Shown here piece by piece: positions 47,482-57,595 of a stretch of DNA of 64,000 nt (its first letter is position 1; each line of letters starts with the position of its first letter). Position numbers and translations under genes: made by a program. The notes beneath the pieces are model-generated. The model was not told the DNA's origin. It made no database searches and saw only the letters and a program-made list of their open reading frames with translations. Source of the stretch: Cardiobacteriaceae bacterium. GTDB lineage: Bacteria; Pseudomonadota; Gammaproteobacteria; Cardiobacteriales; Cardiobacteriaceae. The stretch lies in contig JAUNEA010000002.1 of NCBI GenBank assembly GCA_030525785.1, positions 186,001-250,000 of the forward strand, written 5' to 3'.

Positions 47482-48777
47482 TTATTGAGCTTTTAAAGCA
47501 GAAAGCGCTTGCAAAATAGCGCTGAGTTCTTGGTGGTTAGGGGTTTGTACTTTCCATTGGCTTAAGGTTTCAATAGCTTGAGCAACCGATGGATCTGTGA
47601 CATCAAAATAAAGGTTGATAGCTTGTAGCAAACGCTCGCGCACGCGTTCAAAGGAAGCTGTATCGCCTACTTGAAGCGCATTACGTGCGAAAGCTAAATC
47701 CAAGCGTGCATTTTCACGAATGATGGCGCGTAAGTTTTCGCTGCTGTTTACCCATGAAATGGTTTCATCGCTACCTTTGGTGATGGTCACCGTATTTGCC
47801 AACACATTGTTGCCAATGATTTTTAATTTATCTGCCCAATCGCTAGCTTGATTAACATCTTGGGTTTTTAACATATTTTCCGCATCAGGAGCTTTGAATT
47901 TCCATTGCGGTAAGCTTTGGAATAAAGCATCAAAAGTTTGCTGGGCAATTTGTTCTTCATGTAAAGCTTGGTATTTGGGAGCAAGAGCCAAGAGTTGTTC
48001 TTTCAAATCTGCATAAGGCTTCTCACTTAAATTGAACAAATCAAAGCTGGCGATGGCTTCCTGAATGAGAGCGTGAGAGGCTTGGTAATGACCTTGTTCG
48101 GCAGCGCTTAAGGCTAATTTAAGAGCATTCTCTACAGGAGCACTATAAGCAAGAGTTGCTTGTGCACGTTGAATAGCTTGCAATTTTTCTTCTGTTAGCG
48201 TTTCTAATGCTTGAGATTTTTCGCGGTAAACGAGAGTGATTTTGCTGGTTAGCTCATTGGCATCGGCGAGAAGAGCTTGGCTTTGGGCGTGTTGTTGTTG
48301 CACTTTGCCCAGCTCCAGTTGTAATGCTTCGCCAAAGCGCTTTTCGGTGTTAGAGAAGTTTTGGGTTGCCTGCTCGATGAGTTGCACCACATCATCTTGA
48401 GTCACAGGTTTAGGAAGTTGTGCAATAGCTTGTGAAACAGCTTCGTTGAAGGTTTCATGCAAACGTAAATTTTCAATTTGCTGTTGTGCCAATTGTTTGA
48501 CTTGTTCTTGGCTGATCAAAGCGCTTTGGATTTGTTGGATTTGAGCGCTGAGTTGAGTATGGTCTTGTTGTCGTTGTTGGTCGTGTTGATGCAAATCTTG
48601 GGTGAGCTTGGTGATGATGAGTTCTTGCTGGGTATTTTTTTGATGACCCGCATAGCCTAAAGCAATACCTGCAGCGCCCACCAGCAATGCCAGCAACGCT
48701 AAGCCTTGACCTGCTTTGGGAGGGTTGTGTTGAAGTTCTTGGTTTTCTTGATTATTTGAGGTTGGTTGTTCGCTCAT
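47482..48777 (-). CDS. hemX: HemX-like membrane protein
   Basis: Product of the third gene of the hemCDXY cluster, often annotated as a uroporphyrinogen methyltransferase but with no methyltransferase fold. A polar N-terminus is followed by one transmembrane helix (GLALLALLVGAAGIALGYAG, about residues 25-44), and then a long, glutamine-rich coiled-coil periplasmic part. The start at 48777 overlaps the hemD stop as ATGA, with AGGAG upstream. 431 residues. Its function in haem synthesis is undefined. Confidence 0.9.
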   Translation of the reverse strand: MSEQPTSNNQENQELQHNPPKAGQGLALLALLVGAAGIALGYAGHQKNTQQELIITKLTQDLHQHDQQRQQDHTQLSAQIQQIQSALISQEQVKQLAQQQIENLRLHETFNEAVSQAIAQLPKPVTQDDVVQLIEQATQNFSNTEKRFGEALQLELGKVQQQHAQSQALLADANELTSKITLVYREKSQALETLTEEKLQAIQRAQATLAYSAPVENALKLALSAAEQGHYQASHALIQEAIASFDLFNLSEKPYADLKEQLLALAPKYQALHEEQIAQQTFDALFQSLPQWKFKAPDAENMLKTQDVNQASDWADKLKIIGNNVLANTVTITKGSDETISWVNSSENLRAIIRENARLDLAFARNALQVGDTASFERVRERLLQAINLYFDVTDPSVAQAIETLSQWKVQTPNHQELSAILQALSALKAQ

Positions 48778-49526
48778 TGTTGATACTCCTGTCTTTGTTG
48801 CCACCACTCGCTCATCAGCTGAATTTGGCTTGCTTCCTCTGCCACTGGGGCAGCAAGGGTGTGTAAAAATCCTTGTTCAACAAGGGATTGGCTAACACGG
48901 TGGCTTATTGCCACCATAGTGCAACGTAATTTTAACAGCTTTAGATACGATTGTGGCGTAATCCGTACGAGATGATGAACGGTTTGTAGGCTGGCCAGCA
49001 TCATGGCATGGGGAATGGGGAAATGGGTTGGGTAGTTTAGGGTAGGGTTAAATCGTTCATAGGCATAAATAGGGCGAACGTGATTGTGTAATGCCAAAGC
49101 GCTTTGCAATAGCTCGCGCCCGCCTTCTGCTGCGATAATGGCAATGCGTTGATTTTTCGGTTGCCAGTGAGACAGCAAAGCCTCACTATTATAAGGAGCT
49201 TTTGCGATAAGTATGGTGCTTGAAGTTTGAGAACTTAGTGCGCGAGCAGTGGTTTGACCAATGGCAACATAGAGACGAGTCTTGCCATCATCAATGCTTT
49301 GTTTTTGGGCATACAAATGCCGAACCGAAGCCTCGCTGGTAAAAACCCAAGCATCTGCTGACAAGAGAAAATCCCAATCGTTCGCGCTAAGCGCTTTGGC
49401 TCGTGTATCCATCAAAGGAACATGGTCAACAATGGCACCTTGCTGAGTCAAAGCGCTTTGGGCAAGATGGCTTTGGCTGCGTGTATAAACCACGCGACAA
49501 CCCTGCAAAGGCTTAAGCAAGCTCAC
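48774..49526 (-). CDS. hemD: Uroporphyrinogen-III synthase
   Basis: Cyclises hydroxymethylbilane with inversion of ring D to uroporphyrinogen III. The family is weakly conserved; seen here are VVYTRSQSHLAQSAL near the N-terminus, AWVFTSEASVRHL (the first-domain strand-turn) near residue 75, and VAIGQTTARAL near 98. I take the GTG at 49526, which overlaps the hemC end by 14 bases and gives 250 residues; a longer ATG form (49574) would overlap hemC by 62. The assignment rests largely on the hemC-D-X-Y order. Confidence 0.88.
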   Translation of the reverse strand: MSLLKPLQGCRVVYTRSQSHLAQSALTQQGAIVDHVPLMDTRAKALSANDWDFLLSADAWVFTSEASVRHLYAQKQSIDDGKTRLYVAIGQTTARALSSQTSSTILIAKAPYNSEALLSHWQPKNQRIAIIAAEGGRELLQSALALHNHVRPIYAYERFNPTLNYPTHFPIPHAMMLASLQTVHHLVRITPQSYLKLLKLRCTMVAISHRVSQSLVEQGFLHTLAAPVAEEASQIQLMSEWWQQRQEYQQ

Positions 49527-50427
49527 GCAAAATCTCGTCAGCCCCACGCGCGATAAGCTCTTGGGCAAGCTCAAGCCCTAAATCATGGGCGCGTTCACGC
49601 AAAGCGCTTTGGTCTAAATCAATGAGACGACTGCCATCGGGCAAGCCGAGCCGTACGCGTAAACGAATGTGTGCATCATGCAAGGTGGCGAAGGCAGAGA
49701 GTGGCACTTGGCAGGAGGCTTGGAGAGCGTGGCTGATGATGCGTTCGGTTTTCACGCACAATGCAGTTTCTTCATGATTCAGCGCCACAATATCGTGGAA
49801 ACGAGGGTGATTGATGGGGCATTCAATGCCAATGGCTCCTTGCCCTACCGCAGGCAGAGAAAGGGTATCAGGTAGGATTTGCTGAATGCGTTCTTTCAAA
49901 CCCAGCCGTATTAAGCCTGCACACGCCAACACAATGGCATCAAATTCACCATCATCAAGTTTTTGTAAACGAGTTTGCACATTGCCGCGTAGGTCAATCA
50001 GCTGTAAATCAGGGCGCAAAGCGCTTAGATTCATGCGACGGCGGAGGCTACAAGTTCCAACTTTGGCGCCCTGTGGTAAATCTTCCAAACAAGCGTAACG
50101 AGAGCTGACGAAAGCATCGTAAGGATTTTCTCGCTCCAGAATCGCAGCAATAGCGAAACCTTCAGGCAAGTTGGCACCGACATCTTTCATCGAATGAACC
50201 GCCAAATCCGCCCGACCTTCCAACATCACCTGTTCCAGTTCTTTGATAAACAAACCTTTTCCGCCGATTTTGGAGAGGGGAGAATTCAGCAGTTGATCGC
50301 CTTGTGTGGTCATAGGAACCAACTCGATGGTATCGGTGGGATAAAGCGCTTTGAGGCGAGCTGCGACATGCTCAGCTTGCCATAAAGCCAGTTTGCTTTG
50401 ACGAGTTGCAATGCGTAAGGTAGACAT
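49513..50427 (-). CDS. hemC: Porphobilinogen deaminase
   Basis: Polymerises four porphobilinogens into hydroxymethylbilane on a dipyrromethane cofactor. Seen: TLRIATRQSKLALWQAEHVA at the N-terminus, the catalytic aspartate region AVHSMKDVGANLPEGF near residues 80-95, and the cofactor cysteine in LQASCQVPLSA (about residue 240). 304 residues. It heads the hemCDXY transcript and is divergent from argH. Confidence 0.96.
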   Translation of the reverse strand: MSTLRIATRQSKLALWQAEHVAARLKALYPTDTIELVPMTTQGDQLLNSPLSKIGGKGLFIKELEQVMLEGRADLAVHSMKDVGANLPEGFAIAAILERENPYDAFVSSRYACLEDLPQGAKVGTCSLRRRMNLSALRPDLQLIDLRGNVQTRLQKLDDGEFDAIVLACAGLIRLGLKERIQQILPDTLSLPAVGQGAIGIECPINHPRFHDIVALNHEETALCVKTERIISHALQASCQVPLSAFATLHDAHIRLRVRLGLPDGSRLIDLDQSALRERAHDLGLELAQELIARGADEILRELA

Positions 50428-50583
50428 AAAACACGCTCCATAGCTGAAAAATGCCAGACATTATACGCCAAAGCCGAATCCGTAAACGGAAGAAGCCAAA
50501 GGAGCGAACAAAGCGCTTTGTTGCCTTGAAAGGCTTGGGGTTTCTGGTGAATAATGCCCCTCTCTTTTTCTATAGGAATCATC

Positions 50584-51975
50584 ATGACTCAAACCACCAA
50601 CAGCGCTTGGGGTGGGCGCTTTTCTGAATCCACCGATGCTTTTGTCGCCGAATTTACGGCATCTATCCGTTTTGACCAACGTATGGCGCTGGTGGATATT
50701 GAAGGTTCGCTTGCCCATGCTGCCATGTTGGTTGAGCAGGGCATTTTAAGCCAAGAAGATGGCGTGGCGATTGCTCAAGGCTTGTCGCAAATTCGTGGCG
50801 AGGTTGAGCGCGGGGAGATGGTGTGGCGCGTGGATTTGGAAGATGTTCACATGAATATCGAAAAGCGCTTAACCGATTTGATTGGCGATGCAGGCAAACG
50901 TTTGCACACAGGTCGCTCGCGCAATGACCAAGTCGCAACCGATATTCGCATTTATACTCGCCAAGCCATTGACCGCATTTTGCTAGCACTCAAACGCTTG
51001 CAAAGCGCTTTGGTGTTGTTGGCAGAGCGTGAAGCAGAGACCATCATGCCAGGTTTTACGCATCTTCAAGCTGCACAGCCCATCACCTTTGGTCATCATT
51101 TGTTGGCATGGTATGAGATGCTGGTGCGTGATTATGGTCGTTTTGAAGATTGTCGCAAACGTTTGAATCAATCGCCATTAGGCAGTGCGGCTTTAGCAGG
51201 CACCAGTTACCCCATTGATCGTTTTCACACAGCCAAAGCGCTTTCCTTTGATGCGCCGTGTCGCAATTCCTTAGATGGCGTATCGGATAGAGATTTTGCG
51301 ATTGAGTTTTGCGCGGCGGGGTCGTTGTTGTTGATGCATTTATCGCGTTTTTCAGAGGAGCTGATTTTGTGGAACAGTGCGCCGTTTCGTTTTGTGGATT
51401 TGCCTGATCGTTTCTGTACTGGCTCCTCGATTATGCCGCAGAAGAAAAACCCTGACGTGCCAGAGTTGGTGCGTGGAAAAACGGGTCGTATGTTTGGGCA
51501 TTTGATGGCATTACTGACTCTGATGAAAGGGCAGCCTTTGGCGTATAACAAAGACAATCAAGAGGATAAAGAGCCTTTGTTTGATGCCATTGATACGGTA
51601 GAACAGTGTTTGCGGGCTTTTGGGGATATGGTGCCAGCGTTACAAGCTAATCGGAATGTCATGTATCAAATGGCAAAGCAAGGTTATGCTACAGCAACCG
51701 ATTTGGCAGATTATTTGGTGCGCAAAGGTATGCCTTTCCGTGATGCACATGAGGTGGTGGGTAAAAGTGTACAATTGGCTATTCAGCTCAATTGTGATTT
51801 ATCTGAATTGAGCTTGGAGCAATACAAAGCGCTTTGTGGGTTAATTGAAGACGATGTGTATACCTGCTTAACGCTTGAAGGCTCTGTTCATGCTCGCCAA
51901 CATTTTGGAGCAACCTCGCCACTTCAAGTTCGCCAACAAGTGCAAGCTGCCAAAGAGGCATTGGGATTGGCTTAA
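50584..51975 (+). CDS. argH: Argininosuccinate lyase
   Basis: Last step of arginine synthesis: splits argininosuccinate into arginine and fumarate. The fumarase-superfamily signature [17 protein letters not shown], with the flexible catalytic loop, is near residues 280-296; [13 protein letters not shown] near 109 and [10 protein letters not shown] near 157 are conserved. 463 residues. The ATG at 50584 has AGGAATC upstream; ten extra upstream codons are unlikely to be used. No other arg genes are in the window. Confidence 0.97.
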   Translation: MTQTTNSAWGGRFSESTDAFVAEFTASIRFDQRMALVDIEGSLAHAAMLVEQGILSQEDGVAIAQGLSQIRGEVERGEMVWRVDLEDVHMNIEKRLTDLIGDAGKRLHTGRSRNDQVATDIRIYTRQAIDRILLALKRLQSALVLLAEREAETIMPGFTHLQAAQPITFGHHLLAWYEMLVRDYGRFEDCRKRLNQSPLGSAALAGTSYPIDRFHTAKALSFDAPCRNSLDGVSDRDFAIEFCAAGSLLLMHLSRFSEELILWNSAPFRFVDLPDRFCTGSSIMPQKKNPDVPELVRGKTGRMFGHLMALLTLMKGQPLAYNKDNQEDKEPLFDAIDTVEQCLRAFGDMVPALQANRNVMYQMAKQGYATATDLADYLVRKGMPFRDAHEVVGKSVQLAIQLNCDLSELSLEQYKALCGLIEDDVYTCLTLEGSVHARQHFGATSPLQVRQQVQAAKEALGLA

Positions 51976-52009
51976 GGCTATTTGGATTCACTCAAATAAG
52001 GATAATTTT

Positions 52010-52405
52010 ATGAAAAACTTATGGAAAAACAGCTTACTTATCGCAACACTTGCGCTTGCGAGTGCTTGCGTTCCTACCAACCAAAACTACACCACCACCG
52101 CGCAAAATACAGCATTAGGTGCGGCGGCAGGCGCTGGTTTGGGTAATTTGTTGGGCGGTGATTCTGAAGCCACAGCAACAGGAGCAGTTATTGGTGCGGC
52201 GATTGGTAGCCAAGTGAGTACAGGCAATTGGGGCTTTGGTGGTAGCCAGCCTCAGCAACCAGCACGCACTCAATACACGCAACCTCAATATAACCAGCCT
52301 GTTTATCCCCAAAATCAATACCAAGCCGTTCCTCAAAACAATGGCTACTACCAGCCTGCTCGCAATACTTATTACGGTAACACAGCAACCCCAACCTATC
52401 GTTAA
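52010..52405 (+). CDS. Glycine-zipper lipoprotein with a Q/P/Y-rich tail
   Basis: A predicted lipoprotein of 131 residues. The signal peptide ends at LALASAC (lipobox, lipidated cysteine at residue 20). A glycine-zipper segment follows (NTALGAAAGAGLGNLLGG and ATATGAVIGAAIGSQV), and the last 50 residues are rich in glutamine, proline, tyrosine and asparagine. AAGGATAA precedes the ATG at 52010, 35 bp after argH. Its overall plan resembles the lipoprotein at 26185-26685, though the two are not obvious duplicates. The role is unknown. Confidence 0.8.
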   Translation: MKNLWKNSLLIATLALASACVPTNQNYTTTAQNTALGAAAGAGLGNLLGGDSEATATGAVIGAAIGSQVSTGNWGFGGSQPQQPARTQYTQPQYNQPVYPQNQYQAVPQNNGYYQPARNTYYGNTATPTYR

Positions 52406-52445
52406 TTCTTAATGCGGTATCTGCTTTAGGCAGTTAGACAGGAAG

Positions 52446-52497
52446 CAAAGCGCTTTGGCGTGGTGTATGATTTCGCCACGAACACCAAAGCGCTTTG
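52446..52497. repeat. Long palindrome-pair hairpin upstream of tsaD
   Basis: CAAAGCGCTTTGG (52446-52458) and CCAAAGCGCTTTG (52485-52497) pair over 13 bp around a 26-base loop that can itself pair in part (GTGG with CCAC). It lies between the lipoprotein gene and tsaD, and could end the former's transcript. Confidence 0.65.
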
Positions 52498-52532
52498 TTG
52501 CCTTTGGCGGTATCAGATTTGATGGAGGAATG

Positions 52533-53573
52533 ATGAAGAAAGCACCTTTAATTCTGGCGATTGAGTCCTCGTGTGATGAAACGGGTGTAGCGTTGTATCG
52601 TGAAGGGGAAGGAGCGTTGGCGAATGAGGTTTACAGCCAAATTGCTTTGCATCGTGAACATGGTGGCGTGGTGCCAGAATTGGCAGCAAGAGACCATATT
52701 CGTCGCTTGCCCCTATTGCTTGAGCAAGCTTTACAACGTGCAGGCAAAGCGCTTTCTGATGTGGATTTGGTGGCTTATACAGCAGGGCCAGGGCTTTTGG
52801 GAGCGTTGATGACAGGCGCTGGTTTTGCGCGTAGTCTGGCTTATGGTTTGCAGAAGCCAGCGATGGCGATTCATCACATGGAAGGGCATTTGCTTTCTCC
52901 ATTGTTAGCGACTGAGGCTCCTGAATATCCGTTTTTGGCGTTACTCGTTTCTGGTGGGCATACCCAGTTGATGGGCATTAAGGCTTTGGGTGAGTATGAA
53001 ATGCTTGGGCAGACGCTAGATGATGCTATAGGTGAGGCTTTTGATAAAACAGCCAAATTGCTAGGTCTCCCTTATCCAGGCGGGCCTGAATTGGCGAAAT
53101 TGGCAGAACGGGGTGATGCAAAGCGCTTTGCTCTTCCTCGCCCCATGACCAACCGTGCTGGTTTGGAATTTAGTTTTAGTGGATTAAAAACACAGGTTCG
53201 TTTGTTGATTGAAGAATATGCAGGTGGGCAAAGCGCTTTAAGTATTGATGAGCAAACGCGAGCAGATATTGCGGCTTCTTTTCAGGCGGCGGTGGTGGAA
53301 ACGGTGGTGATTAAATGTCGCCGAGCATGGAAGGCAACAGGCTATCGTGATTTGGTGGTGGCTGGTGGTGTGAGTGCTAATCAGGCATTGCGCGAACAGT
53401 TGCAAAAAGAGGCTAAGCGATTGAAAAAACGCGTTAGTTTTCCAGAGTTGTCCCTTTGTACGGATAATGCCTTAATGATTGCCCACGCGGCGGCAAAGCG
53501 CTTTGAAGCAGGTTTGAATGAGGGTGATGAAGGGCTAGAGATTCAAACCTATGCACGCAAGGCTTTGGGCTAA
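52533..53573 (+). CDS. tsaD: tRNA N6-threonylcarbamoyladenosine transferase subunit TsaD
   Basis: Catalytic subunit of the t6A37 tRNA modification complex, which also needs TsaB, TsaE and TsaC. The metal-binding motif is His115-Met-Glu-Gly-His119, and the N-terminal [16 protein letters not shown] and later VSGGHTQL are Kae1/YgjD signatures. I choose the ATG at 52533, with GGAGG four bases upstream; ATG at 52530 is too close to it. 346 residues. Its 3' end overlaps that of tag by four bases. Confidence 0.96.
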   Translation: MKKAPLILAIESSCDETGVALYREGEGALANEVYSQIALHREHGGVVPELAARDHIRRLPLLLEQALQRAGKALSDVDLVAYTAGPGLLGALMTGAGFARSLAYGLQKPAMAIHHMEGHLLSPLLATEAPEYPFLALLVSGGHTQLMGIKALGEYEMLGQTLDDAIGEAFDKTAKLLGLPYPGGPELAKLAERGDAKRFALPRPMTNRAGLEFSFSGLKTQVRLLIEEYAGGQSALSIDEQTRADIAASFQAAVVETVVIKCRRAWKATGYRDLVVAGGVSANQALREQLQKEAKRLKKRVSFPELSLCTDNALMIAHAAAKRFEAGLNEGDEGLEIQTYARKALG

Positions 53574-54115
53574 GGTTCTTCGTTTATTGAGGAACCAAGC
53601 GCTTTGATTTGCGCGAAAACAGGGCAGTCGGCATCATGTGCGCCTGATAAATAGCCTGTGCTGAGCAAAAAAGAACGCGTAATTTCTCCGCCCGTGAAGC
53701 GAAAGGTGCGTTTGAATAAGGAACACCATTGCTCCAATGAAAGCGCTTTGTGCGCCTCAAGCCACGCTTTAAAACTGCCATGTGATTTTTGTAACGCCAA
53801 GATTGTTTTGGCATTATCAATGATGGCTTGGATTTTTCCACGATGGCGGATAATACCTGTATCGAGTAGAAGGCGCTCTATATCCGATTCTTTGAATGCA
53901 GCAACGTGAGTGGGAACAAAGTTAGCATAAGCGCTTTGGAGAGTAGCACGTTTTTTCAAAATGGTACTCCAACTTAATCCAGCTTGATTGATTTCTAAGG
54001 CAAGGCGCTCCAATAAATCACGGTCATCAAGGGCTGGAAAACCGTATTCATGGTCGTGGTAATGGCGATCTGGGTGTTCGGCTGGGAGAGAACGGCAAAA
54101 ATGGCAGTAAGACAT
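53570..54115 (-). CDS. tag: DNA-3-methyladenine glycosylase I
   Basis: Removes 3-methyladenine from alkylated DNA, starting base-excision repair. The zinc site is visible: Cys4, His20 in the YHDHEYG motif, and His160 and Cys164 near the C-terminus (GAHDADC). The helix-hairpin region [20 protein letters not shown] (about residues 78-97) is typical. 181 residues, close to the family's 187. It is convergent with tsaD. Confidence 0.95.
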   Translation of the reverse strand: MSYCHFCRSLPAEHPDRHYHDHEYGFPALDDRDLLERLALEINQAGLSWSTILKKRATLQSAYANFVPTHVAAFKESDIERLLLDTGIIRHRGKIQAIIDNAKTILALQKSHGSFKAWLEAHKALSLEQWCSLFKRTFRFTGGEITRSFLLSTGYLSGAHDADCPVFAQIKALGSSINEEP

Positions 54116-54339
54116 AAAAATCCTTATGGAATAAAGTTCGCTGTATTAGCGTAGCGTGGGCTTAACTGAATAGCATCAATGTCTTGAATAACAAAGCGCT
54201 TTATGTTGTCATGGAGATGGGTAAGATTTGAATTGTGTTACACCATTTCCCAAGTTTCTCACTAGCGTTGGTGGTATCGATTGTGGCTATCGCCATAGTA
54301 ATGGTTAAATAATAGCCCTATCATCAGCCAGAGGTAAGA

Positions 54340-54537
54340 ATGGAAAAATGGTTCAAATTGATGTTATTGGGCTGGTTTTTATTGGTTTTGCTGTTGCTTT
54401 TAACCTATTCAGCAGTGAGCAAAGAAGAAGGGGCAAAGCGCTTTGAAGAAGCATGTGCCAAATCGCCCGATGGCAGGATTCATGTGCCACGCCTGCTTGG
54501 CGGTATTCGTTGTTCAAACGCTTCTAAAAATAACTAA
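54340..54537 (+). CDS. Small single-helix membrane protein
   Basis: A 65-residue unrecognised protein. A hydrophobic segment (LMLLGWFLLVLLLLLTY, residues 8-24) follows a short basic start, and the remainder is polar with two cysteines. AGAGGTAA precedes the ATG. It lies in a 460-bp gap between tag and panC, where I see nothing else. It could be a real small membrane protein; the gene call rests on the binding site and the helix alone. Confidence 0.45.
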   Translation: MEKWFKLMLLGWFLLVLLLLLTYSAVSKEEGAKRFEEACAKSPDGRIHVPRLLGGIRCSNASKNN

Positions 54538-54573
54538 CTTATCGCTTTAACCCCCTTGTTTTTATTATAAACT

Positions 54574-55419
54574 TTAGGACAATACCAAGTTGTCGATGAG
54601 TCGGGTTTGCCCAATTTTTGCAGCGATGAGTACAACAGCTGGTTCACTGACAGGGAAGTTTGGGGAAAGCAGAGCCAAAGCGCTTTGGTTACGAATCTCA
54701 AGATATTCTGGCGTGATGCCTGATTTTTCAAGAAGTTCTCGTCCGATGTGAATGGCGGTAGCGACACTTGCACTTTGGCGCACTGCTTTTTGTACGGCTT
54801 GTAAGGCTTGGTACAACAGAGGAGCAAGAGAGCGTTCTTCAGGGTTAAGATATTGATTTCTTGAACTTAATGCAAGTCCATCTTCTTCTCGTTGTGTGGG
54901 GTGGGTATGGATTGTGATAGGCAGTTGGAAATCAGCCACAAAGCGCTTTATAATCCATTGTTGTTGATAATCTTTTTCTCCAAAAATGGCAATATTAGGC
55001 AAGGTCATTTGGAACAATCGTGAGACAACATTCACCACGCCTTGAAAATGGGTAGGGCGAGATAAGCCACAAAGCATTTCTGTGTAATGTTTAGGTAATT
55101 GATAAGAAAGTGCATTATCTAGCCCGAGTGGGTAGACCATCTCCACATGAGGCGCGAGCAACACATCAGCGCCAGCCTCTTTGAGTAAGGCAGCATCGCG
55201 TTCTAAGGTGCGGGGATAGCGTTCAAAATCCTCACCTACGCCAAATTGGGTAGGATTTACATAAACTGAAACGACCACATTCTCACAAAGCGCTTTGGCG
55301 TGTTCAACCAAAGCCAAATGCCCACGATGTAAATTGCCCATCGTAGGAACAAGCGCCCAAGAGCCTTGTCGGTTTTCGCGCCAGTGGTTCAAAGCGCTTT
55401 GAGATTGAATCAGCTGCAT
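54574..55419 (-). CDS. panC: Pantothenate synthetase
   Basis: Joins pantoate and beta-alanine with ATP. The nucleotidyltransferase motif HxGH appears as His31-Arg-Gly-His34 in TMGNLHRGHLAL, and the KMSKS-like LSSRNQYLNPEE near residue 183. 281 residues. It starts ten bases after panB, on the same strand. panD (aspartate decarboxylase) is not in the window. Confidence 0.96.
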   Translation of the reverse strand: MQLIQSQSALNHWRENRQGSWALVPTMGNLHRGHLALVEHAKALCENVVVSVYVNPTQFGVGEDFERYPRTLERDAALLKEAGADVLLAPHVEMVYPLGLDNALSYQLPKHYTEMLCGLSRPTHFQGVVNVVSRLFQMTLPNIAIFGEKDYQQQWIIKRFVADFQLPITIHTHPTQREEDGLALSSRNQYLNPEERSLAPLLYQALQAVQKAVRQSASVATAIHIGRELLEKSGITPEYLEIRNQSALALLSPNFPVSEPAVVLIAAKIGQTRLIDNLVLS

Positions 55420-55428
55420 AATGGTTCC

Positions 55429-56214
55429 TTAGTAACTGTGATGAGATTTGGGGAAGGTTTGTTGTTTAACGGCTTGTTGGTAAGCTTTGATGGCTCCTTC
55501 CACATTGCCTGTATCGGCTAAAAAATTGTGGGCATGATTGGGTTCTGAGGGGTGACCAATGCCAATAACCTCGTAGGCTGTTAAAATTTGCCCACTCACA
55601 TGCGAGCCACTGCCTTTGCCCAAAATAGGAATATTGGCATTTTGCATGATTTCGTTGGCAATAGAGCTGGAAACAGAATCCAAAATCAGCAAATCCGCAC
55701 CAGCATTTTCGAAAGCGAGAGCTTCAAGGCGTAAGCGCTTTTTCTCGAGTTCGCTTTCTTTTAAGTTGAGATTGGATTTGTCAAAGATTTTGGAAGAAGA
55801 GCTGAGTTGTACACAAACAGGAATATGTGCCTCTTTAAGCGCTTGAATAATCTCAACTTGCGCTGTGCCAAGCATTTTGATTTTCACCATATGCGCATTG
55901 CCTTTTTCAAGGAGTTTACTGGCATTTTGTACCGCTTCAGTAGGTTCATCATAGCTTAAAAATGGCATATCAATGATGCGCCAAGTATTGGGTGCGCCGC
56001 GAGAAACAGCTTCTGCGTGATACATAATTTGTTCCATAGTCACAGGTAAAGCGCTTTGATAGCCCGCCACCATTTGACCAACATGGTCACAAATAATCAA
56101 GCAATCAATGCCAGCTCGTGCGCTGATAGAGGCAAAGGTTGCATCAAAAACCACCAAAGCAGCAATTTTTTCTCCTTCTTGGTGCATTTGATACAGACGT
56201 TTTAAGGTTTTCAT
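55429..56214 (-). CDS. panB: 3-methyl-2-oxobutanoate hydroxymethyltransferase
   Basis: First committed pantothenate step: adds a hydroxymethyl group to ketoisovalerate from methylene-tetrahydrofolate. The N-terminal LVVFDATFASISARAGIDCL is the active-site entry region, followed by ICDHVGQMVAG with a metal-binding aspartate and DMPFLSYDEP near residue 79. 261 residues. The ATG at 56214 has AAGGAACC upstream; the longer frame is not needed. It is co-transcribed with panC. Its substrate ketoisovalerate comes from the IlvC route also encoded here. Confidence 0.95.
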   Translation of the reverse strand: MKTLKRLYQMHQEGEKIAALVVFDATFASISARAGIDCLIICDHVGQMVAGYQSALPVTMEQIMYHAEAVSRGAPNTWRIIDMPFLSYDEPTEAVQNASKLLEKGNAHMVKIKMLGTAQVEIIQALKEAHIPVCVQLSSSSKIFDKSNLNLKESELEKKRLRLEALAFENAGADLLILDSVSSSIANEIMQNANIPILGKGSGSHVSGQILTAYEVIGIGHPSEPNHAHNFLADTGNVEGAIKAYQQAVKQQTFPKSHHSY

Positions 56215-56262
56215 GAAGGTTCCTTTTATTATTATGGGAGTCTGGGTAGTGATAATCAAAAA

Positions 56263-56302
56263 TGGTCAGACAATATCTTCTAAAGAAGATATTGTCTGAC
56301 CA
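56263..56302 (-). terminator. Perfect 18-bp hairpin terminating asd
   Basis: The arms 56263-56280 and 56285-56302 are perfect complements around the four-base loop TAAA. On the minus strand the hairpin is followed by TTTTTGATT, so it is a strong terminator for asd, about 90 bases after its stop. A palindrome copy directly abuts it on the asd side (56302-56311). Confidence 0.85.
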
Positions 56303-56389
56303 AAGCGCTTTTTTGGCGCAAAAGCTTTCAAGATGAGCTAGTCTAACAAAAGATGCGCCGCCCCTAAAGAGCTTCTGATGAAGGATAAG

Positions 56390-57502
56390 TTAGTCTACTA
56401 AAATCCGTAACATACGGCGTAAAGGCTCAGCTGCGCCCCAGAGTAATTGGTCACCTACGGTGAAGGCGCTTAAATACTCTCCACCCATTGCCAATTTGCG
56501 TAAACGACCCACAGGAACAGTTAACGTTCCGCTGACTTTAACAGGCGTTAAATCATGAATGGACGCTTCTTTGGTGTTCGGAATGACGCGCACCCAATCA
56601 TTGTGAGCTGCTAAAAGAGCTTCAATTTCAGAAAGTGGTAAATCTTTTTTCAGCTTTAAAGTTAGCGCTTGGCTATGGCAACGCATCGCCCCTACACGGA
56701 TACACAAGCCATCAATGGCAATAGGCTGGTTTGAAGTGCCTAAGATTTTGTTGGTTTCCACAAAGCCTTTCCATTCTTCTTTGGATTGACCATTGCCCAA
56801 ATCAGAGTCAATCCAAGGAATGAGGCTGCCTGCGAGTGGTACGCCGAAATTATCTTTGGGGTAAGCATTATCTTGTAAAGCGCTTGATACTAAGCGATCA
56901 ATCTCCAAAATAGCGCTCGAAGGATTTGCGAGTTTATCGGCAACTTGGCTGTGTAAGTAGCCCATGCCACTTAAAAGTTCGCGCATATTTTTCGCACCTG
57001 CGCCTGAAGCGGCTTGGTAGGTCATGCTGGTTGCCCATTCCACCAAACCCTGTTCAAACAAGCCCCCCAATGCCATCAGCATCAAAGAAACCGTGCAATT
57101 GCCACCAATGAAATCTTTTTTCCCTGCATCAAGAGCTTGGTCAATCACTTTGCGGTTGACAGGGTCAAGGATAATGACGGCATCATCTTGCATACGCAAG
57201 CTAGAGGCAGCATCAATCCAATAGCCTTGCCAGCCAGCCGTGCGGAGTTTGGGGTGAATATCTTTGGTGTAATCGCCTCCTTGACAGGTGATGATGATGT
57301 CTTGCTCGCAAAGCGCTTTGATGTCGTTAGCATCTTGGAGGGTTGGAGAGGCGAGGTTAGGGAAATGGGGAGCTGCTTCGCCTGTTTGTGAGGTAGAGAA
57401 GAAGGTCGTGGCAACTTTAGAGAAATCGTTTTCTTGCGCCATGCGTTCCATCAATACAGAGCCGACCATGCCACGCCAGCCGATGATACCGAGTTTTTTC
57501 AT
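56390..57502 (-). CDS. asd: Aspartate-semialdehyde dehydrogenase
   Basis: Reduces aspartyl phosphate to aspartate semialdehyde, the branch to lysine, methionine, threonine and diaminopimelate. The catalytic cysteine is Cys136 in [12 protein letters not shown]; the nucleotide motif [14 protein letters not shown] is at residues 8-21; the substrate region is [14 protein letters not shown]. 370 residues: the Gram-negative class. The ATG at 57502 has AAGGAATT upstream. Confidence 0.97.
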   Translation of the reverse strand: MKKLGIIGWRGMVGSVLMERMAQENDFSKVATTFFSTSQTGEAAPHFPNLASPTLQDANDIKALCEQDIIITCQGGDYTKDIHPKLRTAGWQGYWIDAASSLRMQDDAVIILDPVNRKVIDQALDAGKKDFIGGNCTVSLMLMALGGLFEQGLVEWATSMTYQAASGAGAKNMRELLSGMGYLHSQVADKLANPSSAILEIDRLVSSALQDNAYPKDNFGVPLAGSLIPWIDSDLGNGQSKEEWKGFVETNKILGTSNQPIAIDGLCIRVGAMRCHSQALTLKLKKDLPLSEIEALLAAHNDWVRVIPNTKEASIHDLTPVKVSGTLTVPVGRLRKLAMGGEYLSAFTVGDQLLWGAAEPLRRMLRILVD

Positions 57503-57595
57503 ACAGAATTCCTTGTCCAAAAGAGAGTTTTAAAAAGAGAAGGTTTATAACGCCCCAAAGCGCTTTGTGCAAGTCTTTTCTTAGCCCTTGCGATT

